The notes: generated by a model not told the origin, from the letters alone. Counted from the first letter of the stretch, positions 16,995-26,471 are shown. The stretch: 64,000 nt of DNA from Pseudobdellovibrionaceae bacterium (GCA_021731025.1 JAKFYD010000041.1:18838-82837), one strand, 5' to 3'. Made by a program: numbers and translations.

Positions 16995-17825
16995 ATGAAA
17001 TCAAACTCAACTAAAGTCTGGCTTTTTATTCTTATAACGAGCATTGCCCTTCTGGTGCTTGGCCATCAGTTTGCCGGAAGGTTTGGGCTGTTCGTTGGTT
17101 TGATCCTCGCTTTGTCGATGAATTTTTTCCTTTTCTTTTATGGAGAGAATCGTCTGCTCGAAAAATTAGGGGCGCAAAGATGGAAGGGTCAAGATCCTTG
17201 GGGGCTGAATCCTTTATTGGTTAAGACCTGCAATAATTTGATGATCAAACAACCCATGCTGTGTGTTTTTGAACACCCATCAGCTGCGGCCTTCAGTATC
17301 GGCTTACCTTGGGGAAGATCTTCCGTGGCATTTTCCACAGGATTACTTAAGAAATTAACTCCCCCCGAAGTTGAAGCTATCCTTGTCCACCAAGTTTGTC
17401 ATATTCAGCGTCTGGATTCATTTTTGTTCGGCATCAGCAGCTTGTTAGCGAATTCGATTGTGGGTTTTGGTGATTTCTTGGATCAATTTTGGATTCCGAA
17501 TTTTTTCTTTCAGAAAAAACAAAAAATCTTTCGCACTTTGCTTTCCCCCTTTGGTTGGCTCATCATCAAATCCGTTGTTAGAAATCGAGTTTATTTTGAA
17601 AATGACCTTTTAGCTGCCGAAATCATTCAGGATCGACGACGCTTGGCTGAAGTCCTTTGGCGACTGGATGCCCTTTCGGAAAATAATCCACGCACCGTGC
17701 CGGCCTGCACCAGCCATTTATTTATTATCAATCCTGAGGGGCTTTTACAGAAAAACTTATTCTTAAAATCACATCCCCCAACGTCAGAGAGAATCAAAAG
17801 ATTGATCGGTTACTACCCTATCTGA
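16995..17825 (+). CDS. M48/HtpX-like membrane protein with altered active site (HQxxH)
   Basis: Two N-terminal membrane helices and the HtpX-like core (FSTGLLKKLTPPEVEAIL) identify an M48 zinc metallopeptidase fold. The expected HExxH is His132-Gln133-Val-Cys-His136, so both zinc ligands remain but the catalytic Glu is Gln (CAA instead of GAA at 17391). A Glu in YFENDLLAAE is in place for the third ligand, and the C-terminal FLKSHPPTSERI motif is also kept. It probably binds zinc without normal proteolysis. The gene is divergent from moxR and leads the DUF1844-protease run. Confidence 0.8.
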   Translation: MKSNSTKVWLFILITSIALLVLGHQFAGRFGLFVGLILALSMNFFLFFYGENRLLEKLGAQRWKGQDPWGLNPLLVKTCNNLMIKQPMLCVFEHPSAAAFSIGLPWGRSSVAFSTGLLKKLTPPEVEAILVHQVCHIQRLDSFLFGISSLLANSIVGFGDFLDQFWIPNFFFQKKQKIFRTLLSPFGWLIIKSVVRNRVYFENDLLAAEIIQDRRRLAEVLWRLDALSENNPRTVPACTSHLFIINPEGLLQKNLFLKSHPPTSERIKRLIGYYPI

Positions 17826-17852
17826 TATGAATCCCCATCGGGGGAACACTCT

Positions 17853-18104
17853 ATGAATGAAAACATGCAAGCTAGTTTTTCAATTCTCGTTATGTCCATT
17901 GCGTCCAGTGCCGCTATGTCTTTAGGGCTAGCACCAAATCCGCAGACGAACAAAGTTGAAAAAGATCGCGATATGGCAAAATTTAATATTGATTTACTTT
18001 TAATACTTCAGGAAAAAACTATGAAGAATCTGACGGACGATGAATCGAAGTTTTTAGATTCCGTGGTTGCGGATCTTCAATCTAAATTTTTGGAATTAAA
18101 ATAA
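17853..18104 (+). CDS. DUF1844 protein
   Basis: An 83-residue all-helical protein matching the DUF1844 pattern: SFSILVMSIASSAAMSLGLAP, then AKFNIDLLLILQEKT, then LTDDESKFLDSVVADLQ. The family is widespread in delta-proteobacteria-like lineages and Planctomycetes; function unknown. A GGGGGAA element lies upstream of the ATG. It sits 27 bases after the M48-like gene and 17 before the protease, consistent with one operon. Confidence 0.85.
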   Translation: MNENMQASFSILVMSIASSAAMSLGLAPNPQTNKVEKDRDMAKFNIDLLLILQEKTMKNLTDDESKFLDSVVADLQSKFLELK

Positions 18105-18121
18105 TTGAATGGGGAGACTTT

Positions 18122-19570
18122 ATGAGAAAATGGTTTGTTACTGGCTTAGTTGCCCTGAGCGCCTCGGTGGTTATCACTTCAATTCGACTGACTGCTCAAC
18201 CTCCACCTGCTTTTGCTAAAAATCCACCCGCTATGAAATTGAGTGATCCCTTACCTGGGAATTTATTTGTTGAGCTCGCTAAAATTATTAATCCCACCGT
18301 TGTAAATATTTCGACCAGCGCCAAAGCTCGAGGCAATCGCATGCATCGTGATCCTATGATGGAACTCTTCGAGCAATTTTACGGCATGCAGTTGCAACGT
18401 CCTGAAATGCAGCGACCTCAGCAAATGTCCTTAGGAACAGGCTTTATCATCCGCGAAGATGGTTTGATCGTAACCAACAATCACGTGGTTCAAGGTGCTG
18501 ATATCATTAATGTGCAATTGTCTGAAAAAGCCGAAAAAATGTACACCGCAAAATTAGTGGGAAGCGATCGCCGCACTGACATTGCGCTGATTAAAATCAC
18601 CACCAACGAAAAATTAAGTGTTGCTGCTCTTGGAAATAGCAAAGATTTGCAAGTCGGCGAATGGGTCGCCGCTTTTGGAAATCCCTTTGGCCATGGACAC
18701 TCAATGACCAAAGGAGTGATCTCTTCGAAGGGTCGCGAAATTGGTGAAATCAACAAAGTTCCCCTATTGCAAACAGACGCCAGCATTAATCCTGGAAATT
18801 CAGGAGGCCCTTTAGTTGATACCCGCGGTTATGTGATCGGGGTTAATTCAGCGATCGATGCTCGCGCTCAAGGAATTGGCTTTGCAATTCCCATTGACGA
18901 AGTGAAACGCATTATTCCTGATTTAGAAACTCGTGGAAGTATTCGCCAAGGTTACATCGGGATTCAGATGGGTGACATTGATCCCGAAGCCGCAGCCTAT
19001 TTAGGATTGAAAGATGGACTTGGTGTTGTCGTTGTTGCCGTAGAAAAAGGAAGTCCAGCAGCGATTGCAGGTGTTCGCCCCTATGACGTGATCACTGAAT
19101 TCAATGGCAAAAAAATAAAAAGTATCGTGGATATGGGCGACATCGTCGCTGACGCAGATATTGGGAAAAAAGTAGCGATGAAAGTGATCCGCGAACGCAA
19201 GCCTCTTAACTTGAATGTCACAGTGATCGAAAGACCAGCGAATCCTCAAGCCCGAAAAATGATTGAAATGCCAGCGATTGAAGGCAAAAAAGCGCCGAAT
19301 GATTTGGGTTTTTCTGTTGCCGATTTGGATGACAATTTAAGAGGGAACTTTGGTTACTCTCCCGATGTCAAACGACCCATCATTATCAAAGTGCAACCTG
19401 GCAGCATGGCTGCACTGGCAGGATTAATGGTGGGAGATCTTATTTTGGATGTTAATAAAGTTGAAGTCACCACCACAAAGGATGTCATGAGCAAGCTTAA
19501 AAAAGGAACTAACACTTTGCGATTAGCTCGTGGTGCCCGAGTCATCGTCGTCACTATGTCGGGCTCTTAA
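18122..19570 (+). CDS. degP: Do/HtrA-family periplasmic serine protease, two PDZ domains
   Basis: Envelope quality-control protease. It has a signal peptide (residues 1-32), a trypsin-like domain with His121 (TNNHVVQ), Asp153 (RRTDIALIK) and Ser227 (GNSGGPL), then PDZ1 (~residues 275-360) and PDZ2 (~395-480, starting near DLGFSVADL). The Q-rich LA loop (residues ~75-100) is short, as in DegQ, so degQ is an equally good name. GGGGAG precedes the ATG. All catalytic residues are present. Confidence 0.95.
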   Translation: MRKWFVTGLVALSASVVITSIRLTAQPPPAFAKNPPAMKLSDPLPGNLFVELAKIINPTVVNISTSAKARGNRMHRDPMMELFEQFYGMQLQRPEMQRPQQMSLGTGFIIREDGLIVTNNHVVQGADIINVQLSEKAEKMYTAKLVGSDRRTDIALIKITTNEKLSVAALGNSKDLQVGEWVAAFGNPFGHGHSMTKGVISSKGREIGEINKVPLLQTDASINPGNSGGPLVDTRGYVIGVNSAIDARAQGIGFAIPIDEVKRIIPDLETRGSIRQGYIGIQMGDIDPEAAAYLGLKDGLGVVVVAVEKGSPAAIAGVRPYDVITEFNGKKIKSIVDMGDIVADADIGKKVAMKVIRERKPLNLNVTVIERPANPQARKMIEMPAIEGKKAPNDLGFSVADLDDNLRGNFGYSPDVKRPIIIKVQPGSMAALAGLMVGDLILDVNKVEVTTTKDVMSKLKKGTNTLRLARGARVIVVTMSGS

Positions 19571-19711
19571 GAATCTCTGTTTAGGAATGAAACATTAAGC
19601 GTCCCATTTTGAGTGTAAAATAAAAGTCACAAGCCTTTGTAATAAAGCTCATATACCATTGTACCAACAGCATTGATTACTTCAGAGATGCGCACAATGA
19701 GAAGGTGAGCA

Positions 19712-20035
19712 ATGAAAATCACAGAAGTTAAAGTCTTCCCCGTCAACGAGGATCGGCTCAAGGCCTATGCCTCTATCACCATAGATGATTGTTTCGTTGT
19801 TCGCGATCTCAAAGTGATCCAAGGCCCCAATGGATTATTTGTCGCCATGCCCAGCAAGAAACGTAAAGATGGTCAGTTCCGTGATATCGCTCACCCGCTG
19901 AACAAAGATACTCGAAATGAAATTGAAGATCTGGTTTTTGAAGCCTACACGAAAGAACTTCAGTCCATGGGCGAAACTTTAGTGAATCTCAAACGACAAA
20001 AATCCCCTGCCGATGAAAACTATGGCGACGAGTAA
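19712..20035 (+). CDS. spoVG: SpoVG family RNA/DNA-binding regulator
   Basis: The product has 107 residues with the full SpoVG signature: MKITEVKVFPVNEDRLKAYA, then DDCFVVRDLKVIQGPNGLFVAMPSKK (shown in two parts: DDCFVVRDLKVI and GPNGLFVAMPSKK), and DIAHPLNKDTR. SpoVG is a small nucleic-acid-binding protein first known from Bacillus sporulation and found in Myxococcota and Bdellovibrionota. GAAGGTGA precedes the ATG. It stands alone between the protease and the AsmA-like gene, so targets cannot be read from context. Confidence 0.96.
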   Translation: MKITEVKVFPVNEDRLKAYASITIDDCFVVRDLKVIQGPNGLFVAMPSKKRKDGQFRDIAHPLNKDTRNEIEDLVFEAYTKELQSMGETLVNLKRQKSPADENYGDE

Positions 20036-20081
20036 ACGACTTCGATCGACTTTCCCCTTCACCTCTGTCATTCTGTAAAAT

Positions 20082-22814
20082 ATGGGATTCAGAAATTTTC
20101 TATGGAGTCTCTTTATTATTATGGCCTTTGTCCTGCTAGGTGCCTGGTACTGGTGGGAAGTCCACGGCGTCGTTAAATTTAAAACAAAAGTTGAGCAGGC
20201 CCTCAGTGAAAATCTTCAAGGAACGGCCAAAATTAAATTATTAACGGCTCCCTTAGGTTGGCCGTTCAAGATCCAAGTCTTCGGCCTTAAGCTCGATTCA
20301 AAAAAATATTCTCTGCAGGCCAGCGTAGATCAGATCGCACTGACGGTAAGTATAAAGTCAATTTTGTTTAAAGAGAAAAAAGTTTTTCCCAACATCGATG
20401 TGCAGATTAAAAAAGCCTTGGTAAAGATTTATCCAACAACTTCGGCATCAGCTCCCTCCCAAAATACAGCTTCTGGTCCATCCGCATTGCCACAAAATTT
20501 AACTGACCTTAAAATTCGTATTCCGCAGTTGCAGAACTTGGCTTTTCATTTAAACCTGAGTGATAGCCAAATTGAATTCATAAAAGGTCCCGACGATTCT
20601 TTTTTAATTCACGGATGGAATGCAAAGATAGATCTGGACAGTTTATCTCAGCCATTAAAGATTTCCCAAAATCTCAATGCCCTTATTAAGTTTGGCCAGA
20701 TGAGTTTTTCCCTGCCAATAACTATCGATGGACAGACTGAATTGAAAAATGGTCGCCTGGATCTTTTAGGCTTTCGAACTAAGGTCATTAATATTGAATC
20801 CCTTATTTCAGGCTACGTGAGCCCAAGTCAGGGAAGCTTTTTAATCCAAGCAAAAACGTCTGCACCTGATCTTTCCAAAATCCCCCTCAATCTTCCCGAG
20901 TTTCCTTTGAGTGCATGGAAAGGCTCATTGAGCTTCGATATCAAAGCGGCGCAGGCTCCTGCAAATCCGCTGAATGTCAGTGGCTCTTTCCTTCTCAAAG
21001 ATTTCCAAAGCCAGCTGCGTTACTTCGAAAATAAAGAGGGTATCGAGCTGGAAGGGCCCCTTAAGGCTTCGGCTCAGGGGCAATTTCAATTTGTTAATCG
21101 CACTCCCAGTTTGCTTTATCTGCCAAACTTGCAATGGGCTTTGGATTTAACCGCTGCAAAAATCAAATACAAAGATTTGTTTTATAAACATGAAAATGTT
21201 GAGTTGCTTACTGAAGGGGAGCTCGGACTGAATCAGTACACTCAAATTAAAAAGGCTCAGCTTAAATTTTATGGATTGACGGCCAATGCCAGTGGCAGCA
21301 TGGACACCCAGAAAAATGCCAACATTTCTTTCGAAGCTAAAGTGCCTTCCCTGCGCGGCTTTGAATCTTTCTTTCCTTTTCTTTCTTCAACGCCTTTAGC
21401 AGGATCTTTGCAAACACAAATGCAACTGTTAGGACCACTGACTGATTTTAAAAATTTGAAAGTGGATTTGAAAAAATTCTCACTGAGCCAAGGCCAAGGT
21501 AAAATTTCATTTAAAAATGAAACTCTAAATGTCGAAGGGCCCTTTAAAGTCGATGTCTCACTGTCGGGAGTGCTCAATAAAACGCAGGTGGAGCAAGTAC
21601 AACTTTCAATTCAATCGCGTTTAGAAGGTGTTTCAGTTCAATCAAAAAAGTTTTTCCAAGATCTGAAATTAGGAAATTATCAAGCACTTCTGAGAATCAA
21701 AGGACAACTTAATCCCAAAGACTTTATGCAAAGTCCGCTCATTATTACAGGCACTCAAGAAATCAAACTTCCTCTTTTAGCCTTAGCTTCATCGCCCACT
21801 GCTGAAAGCGCTTCTCCGGCGGCTCCGCCAGTAGCACAAGCACCTGAAGCCTTTATGAAGGATGAAGCTTTGCTTCGTGGCGTGGACTTAAATACCAAGG
21901 TTCAAATTCAAGAATTTCGATTCAATGATTTGAAAGCCTCGGGAATAAATGTTCAAGCCCGTGTGAAAAATAAAATGCTTTCGGTGGTTGGCGAGCTGCA
22001 ATCCTTGTTTGAAGGAAAGTTGAAAATCAATTCTTCTTTTATTCCACTGACTGTTCCCGATCCCTCGATTGCTTACAATATCAGTTTACAAAACATCCAA
22101 GCCGAACCTGCACTGCTTTGGCTTTCACCGAAAACAAAAGATCTGATGAAAGGCAAAGTCAGCTTAGATGTTCAAGGCCGCAGCTTTCTGCCTGCGTCCC
22201 CACGATTTTTAACTGGCTTATCGGCCCTGGGAAAATTGCAAATGAAAGATGGGTTCTTGAATTCTCTTCCTTTTGAAAAAATGGCCAAAGAGGCTCTGGC
22301 AAAAATTCCCGGCATTGGACAAATTAAAAATTCACCGGGACCTTTGCGCACCGATTTGATGATGCCTTTTTCTTTCGCTCAATCAATTTTAAGCATTGCA
22401 GACTTTGTCGCTGTCACACCGAGAAAAGAAGAAATGCGTTTGAACGGAAAAATCAGCTTGGATTTAAATGCCGATCTTGTGGGACAAGTGGCCTTGGTGG
22501 ATGCACCAGTCTCTGGATCTTTTTTCGAGGCCAACAGCGATGCGATGAAACGTTTAGTGGTTCCCATCAAGATCACGGGAAATTTAATGAAACCCCAGCT
22601 CTCCTTCGCCGAAGAAACCATTAAGACCATGCTGCAAAAAACTTTGGACTACGAAAAAGGAAAATTGCGCAAAACCGTCGACGCGGAAATCGGTAAAGCC
22701 AAGAAACAAGCCGAAGATCAGTTGAAAAAAGAGGCAACCAAGAAAGTCGACGAGATTAAAGAGAAAGTGAATCAAGGCCTACAAAAAGGCATTCAGGATC
22801 TGCTAGGACGCTAA
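20082..22814 (+). CDS. AsmA-like inner-membrane protein
   Basis: The predicted product has 910 residues with one N-terminal membrane helix (FLWSLFIIMAFVLLGAWYWW) and a long periplasmic beta-rich repeat region typical of AsmA/TamB-like lipid-transfer proteins. The C-terminal AsmA-type segment includes ISLDLNADLVGQVALVDAP near residue 790, followed by PIKITGNLMKPQLSF. The last ~60 residues are a charged Lys/Glu coiled-coil-like helix. AsmA-like proteins are implicated in phospholipid transport between membranes. No Shine-Dalgarno is evident before the ATG. Confidence 0.8.
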   Translation: MGFRNFLWSLFIIMAFVLLGAWYWWEVHGVVKFKTKVEQALSENLQGTAKIKLLTAPLGWPFKIQVFGLKLDSKKYSLQASVDQIALTVSIKSILFKEKKVFPNIDVQIKKALVKIYPTTSASAPSQNTASGPSALPQNLTDLKIRIPQLQNLAFHLNLSDSQIEFIKGPDDSFLIHGWNAKIDLDSLSQPLKISQNLNALIKFGQMSFSLPITIDGQTELKNGRLDLLGFRTKVINIESLISGYVSPSQGSFLIQAKTSAPDLSKIPLNLPEFPLSAWKGSLSFDIKAAQAPANPLNVSGSFLLKDFQSQLRYFENKEGIELEGPLKASAQGQFQFVNRTPSLLYLPNLQWALDLTAAKIKYKDLFYKHENVELLTEGELGLNQYTQIKKAQLKFYGLTANASGSMDTQKNANISFEAKVPSLRGFESFFPFLSSTPLAGSLQTQMQLLGPLTDFKNLKVDLKKFSLSQGQGKISFKNETLNVEGPFKVDVSLSGVLNKTQVEQVQLSIQSRLEGVSVQSKKFFQDLKLGNYQALLRIKGQLNPKDFMQSPLIITGTQEIKLPLLALASSPTAESASPAAPPVAQAPEAFMKDEALLRGVDLNTKVQIQEFRFNDLKASGINVQARVKNKMLSVVGELQSLFEGKLKINSSFIPLTVPDPSIAYNISLQNIQAEPALLWLSPKTKDLMKGKVSLDVQGRSFLPASPRFLTGLSALGKLQMKDGFLNSLPFEKMAKEALAKIPGIGQIKNSPGPLRTDLMMPFSFAQSILSIADFVAVTPRKEEMRLNGKISLDLNADLVGQVALVDAPVSGSFFEANSDAMKRLVVPIKITGNLMKPQLSFAEETIKTMLQKTLDYEKGKLRKTVDAEIGKAKKQAEDQLKKEATKKVDEIKEKVNQGLQKGIQDLLGR

Positions 22815-22960
22815 CCTACTGATTTCTTTGAACTTATGCTTTGTCTTCGGTTTCAAGCGGGGGTATCGGTCACCAACGCGAAAAAGTCAGCTATTCAAAA
22901 AAAATTCTTGTCAGTTTCGTGCAAAAACAATAGGTTGGATGACGTTTTCAAAAATGCCGT

Positions 22961-23033
22961 TGGGGTGTCGACAAGTTGGTAAGTCAACAGATTTTGATTC
23001 TGTCATTCGGAGGTTCGAGTCCTCCCACCCCAT
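22961..23033 (+). tRNA. tRNA-Gln (anticodon UUG)
   Basis: Full cloverleaf by eye. The acceptor stem is TGGGGTG / CACCCCA. The D arm is GAC...GTC with GG in its loop. The anticodon stem ACAGA / TCTGT encloses TTTTGAT (anticodon TTG), and the T arm is GGAGG TTCGAGT CCTCC. The discriminator T at 23033 is followed by an encoded CCA (23034-23036). The UUG anticodon would read CAA, and by wobble CAG. Confidence 0.96.
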
Positions 23034-23157
23034 CCAATTTTCCTCCTCGGAAATTTGGAAAATAAAAAACGCGAAACAATCCCAGATCTTAATACATAAA
23101 CAATGAACCGGAATAATCGAACCGACATTTCAAGAAATGTCTGGAAATTTCAGTCGA

Positions 23158-23190
23158 TGGTAACAATTTGGTAACACGCTGGTAACACAA
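23158..23190 (+). repeat. Three 11-bp direct repeats (TGGTAACA core)
   Basis: The core TGGTAACA occurs at 23158, 23169 and 23180, exactly one helical turn apart. The phasing suggests cooperative protein binding on one DNA face. The position downstream of a tRNA gene resembles integrase arm sites, but no integrase is present in the window. Confidence 0.7.
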
Positions 23191-23244
23191 TCAGCCTTCC
23201 AAAATTCGTAGATACGTAATCAGGAAAATCTTGGCCCTAGGAGA

Positions 23245-23688
23245 TTATACGTATGCAATGAGTGGGGTAATTTCAAAACTGGAATCCATGGCAATATAAA
23301 TCTTGGCGTTTCGATCGTTTTTGCTTTCGAGAGCTCCTGAATCGAATACGGGTAAATTCGAGCGTTTAATAACTAGGTCAATCCCTTTAGGAATCAGTCG
23401 TGAATAAGTGATACCGAAAAATTGCGCGGCTTTCATGTTAAGCGCGCCAAATTTTTTAAGTGCGATAGCAACTACTGGTCTCATTTGTATCGATGGCTGC
23501 AAACAAAAATCCTGAGCGGAATCGAATTCTGAAAATCCTGAAAATTTTACTGATGCGAATCCCAGTGATCGGCAAAATAACCCTTTTGCACGCTCGTCTT
23601 GGTTATGGCCGGAGCCATGGGTCGCAGAATGTAAACCACATGTCAAAAGAAAAGACATCAGACCCAAAGCAAGAATACTTCTCCGCAT
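23245..23688 (-). CDS. Small exported protein, function unknown
   Basis: A 147-residue product with a signal peptide (ILALGLMSFLLTCGLHS; the Cys could alternatively be a lipobox). GGGAG precedes the ATG. The mature region holds two further cysteines around residues 39 and 62 and no motif I recognise. It lies between the tRNA-linked repeats and the divergent nucleotidyltransferase-like gene, in a stretch with other exported proteins. Confidence 0.6.
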   Translation of the reverse strand: MRRSILALGLMSFLLTCGLHSATHGSGHNQDERAKGLFCRSLGFASVKFSGFSEFDSAQDFCLQPSIQMRPVVAIALKKFGALNMKAAQFFGITYSRLIPKGIDLVIKRSNLPVFDSGALESKNDRNAKIYIAMDSSFEITPLIAYV

Positions 23689-23930
23689 GTTAGCTCCCTC
23701 TTATATGCATGAGTGCAATACAGAGTCCGCACCTTAACATTTCGTCTAACTCTGATGAACAAAAGGGAATCCTTTTGGATTCAGTATAAAACTGTTTTAA
23801 GAGCTTTCTGATCTGTTTAAATTCATTGACCACAAATCCTGAGATTTTCAAACCTCTTTACCTCCTGGTCTTTCATTTGCATTTTCCATTGTCTATGTTT
23901 TCTCCTCTGTTGAACTCTACTACCAGTTCT

Positions 23931-26186
23931 ATGGCTGTCGATAATTTTGACAGTCGTCAGTCTTTAGGGGCATCAAGACTGCGCTCTGTGCTGGCGGTCG
24001 TTTTGTGTCTTTTTTTGACGGTATCAACTTCGATCTCTTTTGCATCCCCGGCCTGCTCTTCCGTATTCAGCATTTCCACAGCGCAAAGACTTTCTCCACT
24101 TCGTCAGGCTTTAAGTTCAAATTTTTCGAATTTTCCTGCGAAAAGCGTCTGGCTTTCCTACCCTCTTCAAGAGTCCATCACGCAAAAATTGGTTAATTCA
24201 CTTTTGCAATTGAATGCAGCTGAAAGAGCTCAAGCCTTGAAAGAACTTCAGCAAGCTCCACCAAAAGATAAAACATTAAATACGACTCTTTTGCTAGCTC
24301 TGTACGATCACCCAACCTGGGAAAGGTTTTTTAATCGATTCACCCGAGGGCCTTTAGCGGACGACAGTTTAGTGAATTCTTTAGTTCCTGTTCTTCGTCG
24401 TATGCCGAACGATTTGCGTGATTATTTTTATGAAAAAATTCGTCTTATTTATCCAAACTTGAGTAAAAGAAATTTTACTTTAATACCTTTTCGCACGGAA
24501 CTTCGACTGGCTCCAAAAAGAGCCGTGGATGCTTTCATTCAGCACACGATGCACGCTGATGAAATGATTTTGCAAGAGTTCCAGATTTCGCGTGACCCAT
24601 TAAAAGCTTACCAAAGTTATTTTGATTTTTTAAAAGCAAAATTTTTTTCTGAATCGGTCAAAGGGGATTATCGCACTGAAGATGTTCTCACGGTGGGCCG
24701 ATCAATTCAGGCTGTTCTTCGATCGAAGGCTTCCCAATTTAAAGATCCTTACGTTATCGTGACCGGGAGCCTTCCCAATGGTCGCGCGGATTTAAGATCA
24801 GCTGATTTAGATTCACAGCTTTCAAGTCGTGATCTTATGAATCTTTTTCCCGAAATGGACGAAAGAATTAATAGGGATTTATCTGTCAAGTACCCCCACG
24901 CCCGTCTTCACCTCGAGGCCATGCGTGAATTAACTACTCCTCATTTTACGGCTCAAATTAATCCGGTGCTTTTAAAAATCAGCTTAACTAAAATCGAATT
25001 ACAAATTTACCCGGCTTTTTCTCCACTGAGCCGCGACAAAACTCTTATGCCTTTTAATTATGAAAGTCCGCGCACACTTCTTCTCGAAGAGAGCCGAAGT
25101 CCCGTGACACCTTTATCTTCAGCGCAAAATTTTAAAAACGAAAAGCCTGAATTGCGTGCTTGGGTTGACAATGGTTATCTGGGCATCCCGGCTCCTAGCC
25201 GCTGGCTTGAAAATCCCTATCGCGAGCCCCAAACCCAAGCTCTTGTCGACCAAATTCTTCAACTGAATCTCAAAGATCGTCTCGAGATTTTACAAAAAAT
25301 TCAGAATAATCCCCCTCGTGACAAAGCCCTCGAAAAAATTCTTCGCCTAAGTCTTTTCGATGAATTGACTTGGCTTGAATACTTTGAAGAATTTTCGCAG
25401 AAGCCACAGGATAACGATGCTCTATTTAACGCTTTGGTCCCCGTCTTTTCAAAAATGCCACAAAGTTTGCGATCAATACTTCTTCAAAAGGCTCACGAAG
25501 TTTATCCAACAGCTTCACGAGTTAAGTCTGTGCGCGAATTCCCCTTCTATAAAAAAAATTATCTTCGATTGGCGCCTAAACGCGCGCTTGACGTGTTAAT
25601 TTCAAATCTACTTCCCCCTCGAAAAGAAATTCGCCAAAAAATAGAGCGGGGACAAAGTGTGCTTCAAGCTTACCAAGAGGTCTTGCAGTATCAAAAGAAG
25701 AGTGTCTTTGCCGGTTACTCGCAAGGGTCCTACAGTGCTTCTGATGTGCTCATCGCAGCGCGAGCTATCCAATCTGTCATGCATCAACGAGAAACCACTG
25801 ACCCTACGTGGACCGTGACCATGGGCGGAAGCTTCCCGAGTGGTCGAGCCAAATTAGAAACCTCAGACATCGACGTCATGCTTTCAGATTCAAGATACAA
25901 TCAGCATCTCGAGGAAATGACGTCCCAAGTGAATGAGGCTTTAAAAGCCACACATCCTGAAAGCGCCTTAGAAGTGCATTCGTTTTTTGAAACAACAACC
26001 GAAGTTAACGCCGCCATTGTTAGTCCAATGTTCATTCGCATCAGCAAAGATCGCATTGAGTTACTGGTCTACCCACCAATTCGATCCTTGGAAAGAGATG
26101 AACATCAACTTCCACAAAACTATGAAGCTCCGGATGTTTATCTGCTCGAGGAACTCGAAGTGAATGCGCTTCATCGCGCAGGATAA
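23931..26186 (+). CDS. Exported protein with two tandem nucleotidyltransferase-like domains
   Basis: A large exported protein made of two ~360-residue copies of one unit. Each copy starts with a helical region (LLQLNAAERAQALKEL / ILQLNLKDRLEILQKI; PPKDKTLN / PPRDKALE; LRLAPKRAVD / LRLAPKRALD) and ends in a Pol-beta-type nucleotidyltransferase motif. Copy 1 has TGSLPNGRADLRSADLDSQL near 24761; copy 2 has GGSFPSGRAKLETSDIDVML near 25823. These give the G-S...D-x-D metal site. A later acidic strand (KIELQIYP / RIELLVYP) could be the third ligand. The signal peptide is VLAVVLCLFLTVSTSISFAS. Starts at 23826 (TTG) and 23895 (ATG) are also open, and none has a clear ribosome site. Substrate unknown. 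Confidence 0.75.
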   Translation: MAVDNFDSRQSLGASRLRSVLAVVLCLFLTVSTSISFASPACSSVFSISTAQRLSPLRQALSSNFSNFPAKSVWLSYPLQESITQKLVNSLLQLNAAERAQALKELQQAPPKDKTLNTTLLLALYDHPTWERFFNRFTRGPLADDSLVNSLVPVLRRMPNDLRDYFYEKIRLIYPNLSKRNFTLIPFRTELRLAPKRAVDAFIQHTMHADEMILQEFQISRDPLKAYQSYFDFLKAKFFSESVKGDYRTEDVLTVGRSIQAVLRSKASQFKDPYVIVTGSLPNGRADLRSADLDSQLSSRDLMNLFPEMDERINRDLSVKYPHARLHLEAMRELTTPHFTAQINPVLLKISLTKIELQIYPAFSPLSRDKTLMPFNYESPRTLLLEESRSPVTPLSSAQNFKNEKPELRAWVDNGYLGIPAPSRWLENPYREPQTQALVDQILQLNLKDRLEILQKIQNNPPRDKALEKILRLSLFDELTWLEYFEEFSQKPQDNDALFNALVPVFSKMPQSLRSILLQKAHEVYPTASRVKSVREFPFYKKNYLRLAPKRALDVLISNLLPPRKEIRQKIERGQSVLQAYQEVLQYQKKSVFAGYSQGSYSASDVLIAARAIQSVMHQRETTDPTWTVTMGGSFPSGRAKLETSDIDVMLSDSRYNQHLEEMTSQVNEALKATHPESALEVHSFFETTTEVNAAIVSPMFIRISKDRIELLVYPPIRSLERDEHQLPQNYEAPDVYLLEELEVNALHRAG

Positions 26187-26195
26187 TACAGATCC

Positions 26196-26471
26196 CTACT
26201 GATCCCTCAAAATTTTCTTCAATTCCTGTTTATCTTCATCCGATAGAATCAGCCACTCTGGCGGCAAGTCTTTGACGACCGCTTCCCAGGCGGCTTTGAC
26301 CATTTTGTGCGCTAAGGGTTTCGCATGTAAATCCTTAAGCAACTGCAAGTTTCGCAACAGCACGGTTCGTGTGGGTTTATAAAAACCATTTTCATCTTTG
26401 CCCGAATTCGTGATCTCTTCCGAGGCTTCGACCCTGTCAATCAAATTTGAAAAATAATGGCTTAAACTCAT
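26196..26471 (-). CDS. Conserved-looking small cytoplasmic protein, function unknown
   Basis: The ATG at 26471 gives a 91-residue acidic helical protein with no signal peptide; it is preferred to the longer 26537 start because that has no ribosome site and adds an atypical N-terminus. It contains PTRTVLLRNLQLLKDLHAKP and ends EDKQELKKILRDQ. Family not recognised. Convergent with the nucleotidyltransferase-like gene, whose stop lies nine bases away. Confidence 0.6.
   Translation of the reverse strand: MSLSHYFSNLIDRVEASEEITNSGKDENGFYKPTRTVLLRNLQLLKDLHAKPLAHKMVKAAWEAVVKDLPPEWLILSDEDKQELKKILRDQ

Larger units (their letters stand above)
22815..23244. other. tRNA-containing intergenic region
   Basis: Holds the tRNA-Gln gene and, ~125 bases after it, three 11-bp direct repeats. 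No protein gene is supported here. Confidence 0.6.
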
